This document shows positions 1 through 7,603 of a DNA stretch of 33,755 bases, one piece after another. This DNA is from Actinotignum timonense. GTDB taxonomy: Bacteria > Actinomycetota > Actinomycetes > Actinomycetales > Actinomycetaceae. The notes beneath the pieces are model-generated. The model ran no database searches and was not told where the DNA came from. It saw only the letters and a list, made by a program, of their open reading frames with translations. The position numbers were made by a program, and so were the translations under genes. The stretch covers positions 426,300 through 460,054 of the forward strand of contig NZ_LT706966.1 of assembly GCF_900155575.1 (NCBI RefSeq), read 5' to 3'. Position 1 is the first letter of the stretch, and each line of letters begins with the position of its first letter.

Positions 1-291
1 ATAGCACTCGTAGAGCAGTCCACGTTCCCACAGGGACGCGAAGGCGGCGTCGTACCCCGCGGTGCGTTGGGATTGGATCTGGACCGGGCCGTCCCAGGTG
101 ATGCCAAGGGCGCGCAGGTCCGCGAGCTGGCGCTCCTGGAACTGCGGGCGGGACCGTTCGTCCATATCCTCCACGCGCATGAGGAAACCGCGCCCGCTGC
201 GCCGGGCCAGAGCCCAGGCGAGGAGCGCGGTGCGGAGATTCCCGAGGTGCAGGTCTCCGCTCGGCGAGGGTGCGTACCGGCCGTACTCCAC
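1..291 (-). CDS. gluQ: Glutamyl-Q tRNA(Asp) synthetase, N-terminal part (cut by window edge)
   Basis: The first 97 codons of a class I synthetase-like enzyme that, in this family, activates glutamate and attaches it to queuosine in the tRNA(Asp) anticodon. Visible: the N-terminal YAPSPSGDLHLGNLRTALLAW segment region with the HIGH-type HLGN signature near residue 16, then RVEDMDE, typical of GluRS/GluQRS. The visible end, LYECY, is where the family places its Cys-rich zinc motif (ECxC), so the gene runs out of the window before its anticodon-independent C-terminal half. The start is a GTG three bases after the pepC stop, so it is probably translated from the pepC transcript. It begins directly at the catalytic fold, which fits GluQRS and full-length GluRS alike; the DxDE segment and ECY motif favour GluQRS. 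Confidence 0.85.
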   Translation of the reverse strand, partial: MEYGRYAPSPSGDLHLGNLRTALLAWALARRSGRGFLMRVEDMDERSRPQFQERQLADLRALGITWDGPVQIQSQRTAGYDAAFASLWERGLLYECY

Positions 292-294
292 GGT

Positions 295-1605
295 TTAGGC
301 CAGCGAACCCATCGGATCCCAGGCGGGCAGCACTTCCGGTTCGGTTTCCAGCGCGGCCAGCAGCTCGGCGGAAAGGCGATCCTTGGTGACCGCAACTTCG
401 AAAACGTGCTGGTCGAACCAGGAATCGTTCATGGTCCAGAAGCCCTTATCGGCGTGCTCATCGCCCCAGGAGTTTTCGATGCGCCAGCGGCGCGGGCTGC
501 CATCTTCACGCAGGTCAACGCCGGTGAACACCATGGCGTGCGTCATCATCGCTTCGCCGTAGTAGAGCTCATCGGCCTTCGAGAGCGCCAGGTCAATCCC
601 GTAGGTGCCTTCGTAATCGTAGAGCTGGCCGTCCCAAATACCGCGTTCGCGATCCGACTGCTTGCCGGTATCGCACCCCATCCACACGGGCTGGCCGTCC
701 TTGAGGGTGGCGATGGTGGCTTCGCGGATGACCTCGATGGGAACATTGAGGTAGGTGACCGGCTTGGCGCCCACCACATTGCCGAGGCGATCCACGGTGT
801 AGAGCTTGCCGTACTCATTACGCGGATCGTTGACGATGCACACGTACTGATCCAGATCCGGCAGGTACTTCTGCGCGAATTCCACCGGGGTCATCTTCCC
901 TTCGCGGTGGAAGTTCCCCTCCTCATCTTCGTACTGCCACACAAAGCTTTCCGGCGGGGTGCCCAGGTGAATCGCGAGCACCCGGTAGACCTGCCCCATG
1001 AACTTTTCGCGCACGGCTTCGCGCTGGCCGGCTTCAGCCTCGCGAATATCGTGGGCGGCGCGGCGTAGCAGCATTTCCAGGGTGCGGTTCATGAGCTGGG
1101 TATTGGAGGAGGATTCCGTTTCCGGCATCGCGAACTTCGGGCAGGCCCCGTACTTGTCCACCAGGGCCACGAACATATTCCACTGCCCGCCGTCCCCGAT
1201 GGGATCGGACAGCAGGTAGTGCACGGTGCGGTCATCGACCGGGCGGTCCGCCAGCTCAATCATGGAGGTGAGGAAATAATTGGCTTTCTCCAGCTTGTCG
1301 TAGAAATGCTGGAAGGACTGGGAGAACTCGAAGTTCTTCAGGCCGGTGGCGCGATTGACGAGCATCTTCAGCGAGCTGAGCCCGGAGAAAAGCCAGCAGC
1401 GCCCGGACTTCTTCTGGTTATTCACCTTCCAGGTGTCCACCTTCACCGACATGGACGGATCAATCGCGTTAATAACATCGCGATCCTGGGCGACCTTCGT
1501 GATCGAGGTCTGGGTGACGGCGTTCTGGACGATGCGAGCGGTGCGATCCGCCGCGAAATCCTCCGCAAACTTCTTCACCATATCGGTCTCAAGTGCCTGG
1601 GCCAT
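295..1605 (-). CDS. pepC: Aminopeptidase C (bleomycin hydrolase family, peptidase C1B)
   Basis: A cytoplasmic papain-fold cysteine aminopeptidase of 436 residues, the usual family length. The catalytic triad is plain: Cys70 in SGRCWLFSG, His356 in MMTHAMVFTG and Asn378 in RIENSWG. The oxyanion-side Gln is in NNQKKSGRC (Gln64). In this family the protein forms a hexameric barrel with the active sites inside, and the C-terminal residues reach into the active site to restrict it to aminopeptidase action. There is no signal peptide. The ATG at 1605 follows AAGGAG by about seven bases. The gene is divergent from the HNH nuclease gene and gluQ follows it after three bases, which suggests a two-gene transcript. 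A role in peptide turnover is assumed from the family. Confidence 0.95.
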   Translation of the reverse strand: MAQALETDMVKKFAEDFAADRTARIVQNAVTQTSITKVAQDRDVINAIDPSMSVKVDTWKVNNQKKSGRCWLFSGLSSLKMLVNRATGLKNFEFSQSFQHFYDKLEKANYFLTSMIELADRPVDDRTVHYLLSDPIGDGGQWNMFVALVDKYGACPKFAMPETESSSNTQLMNRTLEMLLRRAAHDIREAEAGQREAVREKFMGQVYRVLAIHLGTPPESFVWQYEDEEGNFHREGKMTPVEFAQKYLPDLDQYVCIVNDPRNEYGKLYTVDRLGNVVGAKPVTYLNVPIEVIREATIATLKDGQPVWMGCDTGKQSDRERGIWDGQLYDYEGTYGIDLALSKADELYYGEAMMTHAMVFTGVDLREDGSPRRWRIENSWGDEHADKGFWTMNDSWFDQHVFEVAVTKDRLSAELLAALETEPEVLPAWDPMGSLA

Positions 1606-1702
1606 TCATAACTCCTTCATTGTCGTAACTGTGCCAAGGTCCCTCACTATGCTACCTTGCAGGCGCAGGCCCGCCACGGGCATGTGTCCCGAAAGGTTAT
1701 GT

Positions 1703-2563
1703 ATGCGTTTTTCGATTGGTCGTTTCGGTGCGCCTCATCGTTCCGGTGCATCTGGGAACCGCGGCCGCGCATCCGGTGCTCCCGGTGCTTCCGAGCGCGC
1801 ATCCGGCGCAGCTTCCCCTTCGCCGCACCGGCGCATGTGGAACGTGATTGCCGCGCTGCTGGTGGTCCTCGCGGTGGCGCTCATCCAGTTGTGGCGCGCT
1901 GATTCGGATTCCGCTCCGGCTCCTGGTGGTGCTGGCAGCGCGAGTGGCGCGGCGGGCAGCGCGAGCGATGCGAGCAACGGCGAACTCACCGCGTCCGAGG
2001 CACTTTCCGCACTCAAGCTGCTGCCCGGGGGCCGCCCCGATTCCGGGCACGGGTATTCGCGCGCCGAGTTCTGCCTGGGAGATGGCTGGCCCGATACCGA
2101 CGGAGACGGCTGCACGGTGCGTAACGAAGTGCTGCGCCGCGATCTCGCGGGAGTCACATTTTGGTCGGGGAAGTCCACGCCGCCGGGCTGCGTCGTCGCC
2201 ACCGGAACCCTCCGCGACCCGTATAGCGGAACGGTGATTTCTTTCGACCGCGCCCGCGCGCCCGAGGCGGTAACGATTGATCATGTTGTCGCGCTTTACG
2301 ATGCGTGGCGGGCCGGGGCGCAGGATTGGGACGCGGATACGCGCGCGCAATTCGCCACCGACCCACTCAATTTGCTCGCGGTCTCTGGGGCGGCGAATAA
2401 GGAGAAGGGGCACGCCACCGCCGCGCAGTGGTTGCCGGATAACCCGGCTTTTGTGTGCGAATACGCCGCGCGGCAGGTGGCGGTCAAGCGTGCGTACGGG
2501 CTTCGGGTCGACGACGACGAACGTCACGCCCTGCACGAGGTGCTATCCGATTGCGTCCGGTAA
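1703..2563 (+). CDS. Membrane-anchored/exported HNH endonuclease (DUF1524/GmrSD C-terminal type)
   Basis: A 286-residue protein with a 45-residue Arg/Ser/Gly-rich N-terminus, one hydrophobic segment (about 46-64, WNVIAALLVVLAVALIQLW) and a Ser/Gly/Ala-rich linker to about residue 95. The rest is the HNH nuclease fold: EFCLGDGWPDTDGDGCTVRNEVL (about 122-143), TIDHVVAL with Asp193-His194, DPLNLL with Asn223, and NKEKG at 232-236, the His-Asn-Asn/Lys pattern of ββα-metal nucleases. Cys124, Cys137, Cys163, Cys252 and Cys284 would suit disulfides outside the cell. I chose the ATG at 1703 because GAAAGG lies 6 bases upstream; an ATG at 1682 has no such site. It probably acts on DNA outside the membrane; the substrate is unproven. 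Confidence 0.8.
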   Translation: MRFSIGRFGAPHRSGASGNRGRASGAPGASERASGAASPSPHRRMWNVIAALLVVLAVALIQLWRADSDSAPAPGGAGSASGAAGSASDASNGELTASEALSALKLLPGGRPDSGHGYSRAEFCLGDGWPDTDGDGCTVRNEVLRRDLAGVTFWSGKSTPPGCVVATGTLRDPYSGTVISFDRARAPEAVTIDHVVALYDAWRAGAQDWDADTRAQFATDPLNLLAVSGAANKEKGHATAAQWLPDNPAFVCEYAARQVAVKRAYGLRVDDDERHALHEVLSDCVR

Positions 2564-2619
2564 GCCGAGGTTGCGGGTGGGGCTGTGTTCCGAGGCCAGA
2601 ACCCCGCTACCGTACCCGA

Positions 2620-2916
2620 TTACGCGCTCTGCAAGGGTTGAATATTTTCTAGCTCATCCCCTAGCGCATCTAACTCCTTCTCCAGGTCATAGTGGGTTTG
2701 CAGATTGATCCAAAACTGAGCACTGGTCCCAAAGAAACGCCCCAACCGCAACGCGGTATCCGCGGTGATCCGACGCTTCCCATGCACAATTTCATTGATT
2801 CGACGCGGAGGAACCTCAATGGCAATCGCAAGTTTGTGCTGCGTAATATCCAACGGTGCCAGGAATTCCTCTTCAAGGATTTCTCCCGGATGAATCGGGG
2901 GAATCTTGCTAGTCAT
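2620..2916 (-). CDS. higA: HigA-family antitoxin (XRE-type helix-turn-helix)
   Basis: A 98-residue antitoxin of the VapI/HigA group. The N-terminus IHPGEILEEEFL is the family hallmark, followed by a helix-turn-helix (about 25-62: ITQHKLAIAIEVPPRRINEI, then GKRRITADTALRLGRFFG) and the FWINLQTHYDLE segment. It starts nine bases after the higB stop, with GGGAGGT four bases before the ATG, so toxin and antitoxin share a transcript in the toxin-first order typical of higBA. In this family HigA neutralises HigB by direct binding and represses the operon by binding the palindrome over its promoter (here 3217-3253). The C-terminal tail from about 80 is acidic. Both partners appear intact. Confidence 0.93.
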   Translation of the reverse strand: MTSKIPPIHPGEILEEEFLAPLDITQHKLAIAIEVPPRRINEIVHGKRRITADTALRLGRFFGTSAQFWINLQTHYDLEKELDALGDELENIQPLQSA

Positions 2917-2925
2917 GATACCTCC

Positions 2926-3207
2926 CTAGTGATAATCAACTATTTCAACTTCGCTTGGACCTTGTGGCGTCCAAAGAAAACAGATACGCCATTGATGGTT
3001 AATTCTGATGCTGTACTGACCAGCACGATTACCCTTAAGAGCCTCCAAACGGTTACCTGGCGGTACCCGCAGCTCATCGAGTTCCGTTGCCGCGTCGAGC
3101 AGCATCAGTTTCATGAGCGCCTTCCGTGCTATTCGAGAGTCGAGTCCCTTAACACGCTCTCGCCAATAGAGACGCTCTGTGTCCCGATCTGCGAACGAAG
3201 CAATCAC
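2926..3207 (-). CDS. higB: HigB-family toxin (RelE/ParE superfamily mRNA interferase)
   Basis: A 93-residue toxin if started at the GTG at 3207, matching the family start xIxSFADRDTERLY. Diagnostic segments are PPGNRLEALKGNRAGQYSIRIN followed by QWRICFLW and the terminal VEIVDYH. RelE-fold members of this group cleave mRNA on the ribosome. A GTG seven codons upstream (3228) is also in frame, but it lies inside the operator palindrome and upstream of the predicted transcription start, so I prefer 3207. No Shine-Dalgarno sequence precedes either start; the promoter geometry suggests a leaderless message. higA follows after nine bases. The base composition is less GC-rich than that of the neighbours, suggesting acquisition by transfer. 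Confidence 0.9.
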   Translation of the reverse strand: MIASFADRDTERLYWRERVKGLDSRIARKALMKLMLLDAATELDELRVPPGNRLEALKGNRAGQYSIRINHQWRICFLWTPQGPSEVEIVDYH

Positions 3208-3253
3208 AAAATAAGAATATAACGCCACACGTTATTAACGCAAGGCGTTATAT
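3208..3253 (-). promoter_or_regulatory. higBA promoter embedded in a nested palindromic operator
   Basis: Two inverted repeats share one centre at base 3235. The outer arms are ATATAACGCC (3217-3226) and GGCGTTATAT (3244-3253), perfect over 10 bases; the inner arms are CGTTA (3230-3234) and TAACG (3236-3240). This makes four copies of a TAACG-like half-site. Read on the minus strand, TTGCGT (3243-3238) and TATATT (3221-3216) are spaced by 16 bases and form a good -35/-10 pair inside the palindrome. HigA autorepression at this site is inferred from the family. Confidence 0.75.
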
Positions 3254-3272
3254 CCTGAGAATTTCTCCCATA

Positions 3273-3321
3273 CAACGCGGGTGGGTGCTGGAACTCGCGG
3301 TCCCGGCACCCACCCGTGTTG
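3273..3321 (-). terminator. Strong hairpin downstream of the exeM-like gene
   Basis: A 16-base stem (3273-3288 with 3306-3321, all paired but for one wobble position) encloses a 17-base loop, 16 bases beyond the stop codon of the secreted nuclease gene. No run of T follows on the minus strand, so it may terminate inefficiently or mainly protect the 3' end of the mRNA. It separates the nuclease gene from higBA, which reads in the same direction. Confidence 0.6.
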
Positions 3322-3336
3322 GTAGCAATATGGAGG

Positions 3337-6300
3337 TTAGCGGCGCACCGTTGGGGTGTCGGTACCGTTACCGTCCCAGTCTCCGATGAAGAGCTCATCG
3401 CTTACCCGCCCGTACGGGAGGGTGTGATCAGCGTTTCCGCTCACCAGGGAGTTATTGACGTGGATGGTATTGCCGCGGCGAATCGAGAGGGTGTCCCGGC
3501 CATCGCCGTCGAAATCTCCCGCGAGGGTGGCATCCCCGGCCCGGCCGTAGGAGAAGGAGGTATCTGCCGCGCCGCTGGCCAGGGAATTCTTCACATAGAA
3601 GACATTCCCACGCCGCACCGCAAACGTATCAACACCATCACCATCCCAATCACCGACCAGGACCTCATCACCGGCCCGGCCATAAGAAAACACGCTATCC
3701 GCTTCGCCACTGGCCAGGGAATTCTTCACGTAAAAGACATTCCCACGCCGCACCGCAAACGTATCAACACCATCACCATCCCAATCACCGACCAGGACCT
3801 CATCACCGGCCCGGCCGTAGGAAAACACGCTATCCGCTTCGCCACTGGCCAGGGAATTCTTCACGTAAAAGACATTCCCACGCCGCACCGCAAACGTATC
3901 AACACCATCACCATCCCAATCACCGACCAGGACCTCATCGCCGGCCCGGCCGTAGCTGAAGACGAGGTCGGCCACGGTGGCTTGCCAGGTATTGGATAGG
4001 TAGAACATATTGCCAGTTGTCGGTGCGGGCGCAGGTACCGTCGGTTCCGGCGCGGGCGTGGTTGGTTCAGGCGCCGTCGGTTCCGGCGCGGGCTTCGTGG
4101 GTTCCGGCTGAGTAGGCTCCGGCTGCGTCGGTTCCGGTGCAGGCTGAGTAGGTTCAGGCGCGGTCGGTTCCGGCGAAGTGGGAGTCGGCTCCGGCGCAGG
4201 AGCCGGATCTTCCTTCTCCGGAATCACCTTGAGCCCGACCTTGAAGGGGTCGTGGTCCGAGGAGCGGAAAGCGCTCTCATCCCACAGATTCTTGATGTTG
4301 TAGTTGTAACGGGAGTACTCCAGGGCCACCGACTCGGGGGAATTGATATTCCACACCTGCCCGCCGGTGGCGAGCTTCGCGGCGGCGGGATTGGCCAGCA
4401 CGTGATCGAGCGAGCCCACCAACCCGGAGAATTGGTAGGTGTAGGAATCCGGCTGGAAATGCCCGTGCAGATTGGTGTAGCCGGCCTTCTCAAAGACCCG
4501 GATCGGGTCCTCCTTCGAATAGGAGTTGAGATCCCCCACCACAAACACCGGCTTATCGGCAAACTCCGCAGCGATCCAATCGCGCAGCGTCTCGGCCTGC
4601 TTGGTGCGCAGGAGGTTGTTATTGCCCTGGTACACATCCTCGTCATTCGCGATCTTCTTGGATAGCGAACCTTTGGACTTGAAGTGATTGGTAATCACCA
4701 CGAACTCCGGGCCCACGCCTTCGCCATCCACAATCGCCTGGAAGCTTTGCGCCAGCGGCTGGCGCGCGGTCCCGGTATACCACTCGCTATTGAGAATCTG
4801 CGAGGGACCCACCGCCCGCACCTTATCTTTCTGGTAGATAAAGGCAAGGCGAATATAGTCCTCGTTCTCCCCCACTTTCGCCGGGGAAGGCACATAAGCC
4901 CAGCGCTCGGCCTGCGCGTCCGCATTGAGGGCCGCCACCAGGGCCCGCACCGCAGTATCGCGATCCCCGCCGGAGACCCGGGCGGTATTCTCAATTTCTT
5001 GCAACCCCAGCACGGTGGCATCTAGCTCGTTAATGGCCCGCACAATCTTGCTTTGCTGGCGCGCGAAAGACTCCGGGGTATAGGCCCCGCGCACCTTGCA
5101 CCGATTCGCCGCGATGGGATTACCTTCGCGGTCGGTATAGGCCCGGCAGCCCTTCTCATTTTCGCCGAGGCTGGTGAAGTAGTTGAGCACGTTGAAGGAG
5201 GCGAGAGAAATATCCCCGCCCAAATTCCCGGGGGCCGCCGCGCGGGTGTTCTCAAAAGTGACCACCTCGGTGGAGCGATCCGTGCCATCTTCCAGCGTCA
5301 CCGGGAAGCGCGGTTGCAGCTTCCAGGAATTATTGCGGAAGTCCATAATGAGCCCGCCCTGGAGAGTCGCAGCGGCGCCCACTCGCACCGGCGCGGCCTG
5401 CGCAGCATCGCCGGCCGCATTATCCGCGAACAGATAGGGCACCGGCACATTCGTTTGGGCATTGCGCCCAAAGTAGGCCCGCGAGCGCCCATCATCCACA
5501 ACCAGCACATTCGCCGCGTTATAGGCATCCAGGGCCTGTATCTGCTCGGGGTTCTCGCTCGGGTTGAAGCGTTCGCTGGGCTGCCACAGCGGCTGGGTGC
5601 CGCAGGCCAGGCCCACCTCACCGTACTGGTTGGTGGCATAGTTATTAGTCACCGTGAGCGGCCCGGTCACGCGCACGAGCATGCCCTCCACCGCTTCGCG
5701 CTGCGCCGCCGTGGCATTGCAGGCAATCTCAACCGGCTCAATCGCCGCCGGCTTTTCCTCCAGCGCGGTAATAGCAGCAGCATTAATTTCGGTCAGCCCG
5801 TAAAATTCGGTGACCGTGCCGCGCACCTCCACATAGGCGCCGGCCTCCAGCTGGGCGGCCGCTGCCCCGTACACGAAAATACCGTGGGATGCATCAGCAT
5901 GTTCCACCCCGGGCGTTTGGATATAGGCCCCGTTGAGTCCGCCTTCCGGGTAGGCCGCGGTCACGACGCCGCGCGTGGTCACCTCCTGCCCGGCGAGCGG
6001 ACTTGCCTGCCCGCTTCCCTGAATTTGCGCGATAGTGACGAGCGCGGCCGGATCGCTTGTGCTTCCCGTGCCCGGCTCCGTTGTTGGCTCGGTGCCGGGG
6101 CCGGTGCTTGGCCCGGGTTGCGGCTGGGTGCCGGGATCCGGTTGGCCCGGGGTTGCGTCGTCGTTCGCACGTCCCGGCGTAGCCGGAACAACACTAAAAT
6201 CGGCCGCATTATTATTCGTATCCGCGCCGTTGGGGATGCGGGAGGCGGAATTCGCGGCCATCTGGGAATTGGAGCCGACGCGCGCCGCCTCACCTTCCGC

Positions 6301-6780
6301 CACGCTCGCGTTCCCGTATCCGACCAGGTCAATAGCGGTGGCGGGATCGGCTAGGGCCGCGTCAATACGCGACGACGGCGCCAGCACCACAATCCCGCCC
6401 TTGGCTCCGAGGTTGATCGGGGAGGTGGCCGCCTCCGGGAGCTGAACACCGTTGGACCCGTTCGATCCGGCGCTGACCACCAGATAAGCCCCGGCGTCCA
6501 GGCTGCCACTCAGGGCCACCTTGGAAGAAATGTTCTTCCCGTGGCTTGCCGAATAGCCCAACGTCAGATCGCTCAGGTCAATCGCCGCCGAGCTCGGGTT
6601 ATACAGCTCAACGTATTTATGAGTGTAGGTGGATCCGGAGGACCCGCCCCGGGTGTAAATCTCATTAATGACAATTCCGGAACCGTCCGGCGCGGCGAAC
6701 GCCGGGAGGAGGGAGACGCCGGGAACCATCAAAGCCGTGGCTGATAGTACCGCAACGCCCGCGAGGGCACGTTTTTTCAC
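3337..6780 (-). CDS. Secreted ExeM/NucH-type multidomain nuclease with C-terminal 45-residue repeats
   Basis: A 1147-residue exported protein. A signal peptide (1 to about 29, ending PAFA) leads to a lamin-tail-like domain (about 33-200, GIVINEIYTRGG), a Pro/Thr/Gly linker (about 205-245), an OB-fold-like region (about 250-500), and an endonuclease/exonuclease/phosphatase domain (about 520-850). The catalytic motifs are visible: ISLASFNVLNYF, LGLQEIEN, VITNHFKSKG, VVGDLNSYSKED, GSLDHVLAN and SSDHDPFKV. After a roughly 70-residue Pro-Glu-Thr linker come five 45-residue repeats to the C-terminus, each with a DWDGDG calcium-type loop like FG-GAP/VCBS repeats. There is no LPXTG signal; the repeats may hold it to the wall or to a ligand. 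The GTG start follows GAAAGGTCG. Family function: extracellular DNA degradation; its role in biofilm or nutrition is inference. Confidence 0.9.
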   Translation of the reverse strand: MKKRALAGVAVLSATALMVPGVSLLPAFAAPDGSGIVINEIYTRGGSSGSTYTHKYVELYNPSSAAIDLSDLTLGYSASHGKNISSKVALSGSLDAGAYLVVSAGSNGSNGVQLPEAATSPINLGAKGGIVVLAPSSRIDAALADPATAIDLVGYGNASVAEGEAARVGSNSQMAANSASRIPNGADTNNNAADFSVVPATPGRANDDATPGQPDPGTQPQPGPSTGPGTEPTTEPGTGSTSDPAALVTIAQIQGSGQASPLAGQEVTTRGVVTAAYPEGGLNGAYIQTPGVEHADASHGIFVYGAAAAQLEAGAYVEVRGTVTEFYGLTEINAAAITALEEKPAAIEPVEIACNATAAQREAVEGMLVRVTGPLTVTNNYATNQYGEVGLACGTQPLWQPSERFNPSENPEQIQALDAYNAANVLVVDDGRSRAYFGRNAQTNVPVPYLFADNAAGDAAQAAPVRVGAAATLQGGLIMDFRNNSWKLQPRFPVTLEDGTDRSTEVVTFENTRAAAPGNLGGDISLASFNVLNYFTSLGENEKGCRAYTDREGNPIAANRCKVRGAYTPESFARQQSKIVRAINELDATVLGLQEIENTARVSGGDRDTAVRALVAALNADAQAERWAYVPSPAKVGENEDYIRLAFIYQKDKVRAVGPSQILNSEWYTGTARQPLAQSFQAIVDGEGVGPEFVVITNHFKSKGSLSKKIANDEDVYQGNNNLLRTKQAETLRDWIAAEFADKPVFVVGDLNSYSKEDPIRVFEKAGYTNLHGHFQPDSYTYQFSGLVGSLDHVLANPAAAKLATGGQVWNINSPESVALEYSRYNYNIKNLWDESAFRSSDHDPFKVGLKVIPEKEDPAPAPEPTPTSPEPTAPEPTQPAPEPTQPEPTQPEPTKPAPEPTAPEPTTPAPEPTVPAPAPTTGNMFYLSNTWQATVADLVFSYGRAGDEVLVGDWDGDGVDTFAVRRGNVFYVKNSLASGEADSVFSYGRAGDEVLVGDWDGDGVDTFAVRRGNVFYVKNSLASGEADSVFSYGRAGDEVLVGDWDGDGVDTFAVRRGNVFYVKNSLASGAADTSFSYGRAGDATLAGDFDGDGRDTLSIRRGNTIHVNNSLVSGNADHTLPYGRVSDELFIGDWDGNGTDTPTVRR
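3575..3953 (-). repeat. Near-identical 135-bp tandem repeats inside the secreted nuclease gene
   Basis: The bases CAAACGTATC recur at 3621, 3756 and 3891, exactly 135 apart, with the surrounding sequence almost identical (only scattered changes such as CACATAGA versus CACGTAAA). They encode the middle copies of the five 45-residue repeats; the second and third protein repeats are identical. The outer repeats are diverged in DNA and protein, so the centre of the array was duplicated or converted recently. Confidence 0.9.
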
Positions 6781-6909
6781 GTTGCGACCTTTCTGTGTGG
6801 TCCGCGCGTGGCGGGCGCGGAAAGTGCTTCACGCCTCCTCCACGTTAGCCCGGCCGCATCGCCAACTCTTAAACACCAGGTAAACGGGCGGTGACCAGGG
6901 CTCGCGGCG

Positions 6910-7599
6910 CTACACAGGCTCGTCGTCGAGCAACCCGGCGCGCGTCATATCCACCGCGACCCCGATACGCCCTTCCACCCCCATTTTCGCCACGATGGCG
7001 GAGAGGTGCGTTTTCACCGTGGATTCGGACAGGTGCAATTTCTCGCCAATATCGCGATTCGAGAGCCCCCGGGAAACCTGCCGGGCCACCTCGAGTTCGC
7101 GGGCGGTGAGCCGCGCGATTTTTTCCTGGGCGCGCCGGCGCGCGCTCACGGTGCGGGTCGCCGCCAAATATTCGTACACCTGCTTGGCCGCGCGCGGGGA
7201 GAGAGCGCCATCCCCGGCCGCCACATTGCGGATCGCCTGGAGGAGAACCTGGGGATCTTCCGATTTGAGAATAAACCCGGAGGCGCCGGCTTCCGCGGCG
7301 CGCACCGCTTCATCATCGGCATCCAGAGTGGTCACCACAATCACCTGGGGTGGATGCGGGAAACTCCGCAGTTGGCGCGTGGCCTCGATGCCGTCCATAC
7401 CCCCGGGCATCGCCACGTCCATGAGCACGACGTCGACCTTCACCGCGGTGAGAGTTTCCAAAGCTTCGCGGGCCGTGCCCGCCTGCGCCACCACCTCACT
7501 ATCGCGCTCCGGACTCAGGTTAATAATCTGTACCAGGAGACGGCGAACCATCGGGTCGTCATCAACGACCATAACGCGAATGGGTGAGGAAATCGGCAC
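6910..7599 (-). CDS. NarL/FixJ-family two-component response regulator
   Basis: A 229-residue transcription regulator. The receiver domain (about 7-125) has the acidic cluster VVDDDP at 12-16, the phosphoacceptor Asp61 in VLMDVAMPGG, Thr90/91 in VVTTLDADDE and the conserved Lys112 in GFILKSE. A LuxR-type helix-turn-helix follows (about 163-225: LTARELEVARQVSRGLSN, then STVKTHLSAIVAKMG). It starts at a GTG four bases after the stop of the histidine kinase gene, so the two are cotranscribed and form a cognate pair. Targets are unknown. The only genes near enough to suggest a regulon are the secreted nuclease just downstream and the divergent DUF4352 protein, which is weak evidence. Confidence 0.95.
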   Translation of the reverse strand: MPISSPIRVMVVDDDPMVRRLLVQIINLSPERDSEVVAQAGTAREALETLTAVKVDVVLMDVAMPGGMDGIEATRQLRSFPHPPQVIVVTTLDADDEAVRAAEAGASGFILKSEDPQVLLQAIRNVAAGDGALSPRAAKQVYEYLAATRTVSARRRAQEKIARLTARELEVARQVSRGLSNRDIGEKLHLSESTVKTHLSAIVAKMGVEGRIGVAVDMTRAGLLDDEPV

Positions 7600-7603
7600 C
7601 GCG

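Noticed and set aside
67-1068. 333-codon open frame on the plus strand over gluQ and pepC
   Set aside because: It is antisense to two recognised genes and its translation lacks any known motif; long shadow frames are common at this GC content.
1346-1702. Longer start for the HNH nuclease gene reaching into pepC
   Set aside because: The extension is antisense to pepC, adds no recognisable domain and has no better ribosome binding site than the ATG at 1703.
3575-3953. The 135-bp repeats as CRISPR or a mobile element
   Set aside because: They are in frame within one large gene and encode tandem protein repeats.
5053-6354. 433-codon plus-strand frame over the secreted nuclease
   Set aside because: It is a shadow of the nuclease gene, with a composition rich in His, Arg and Gly and no domain.
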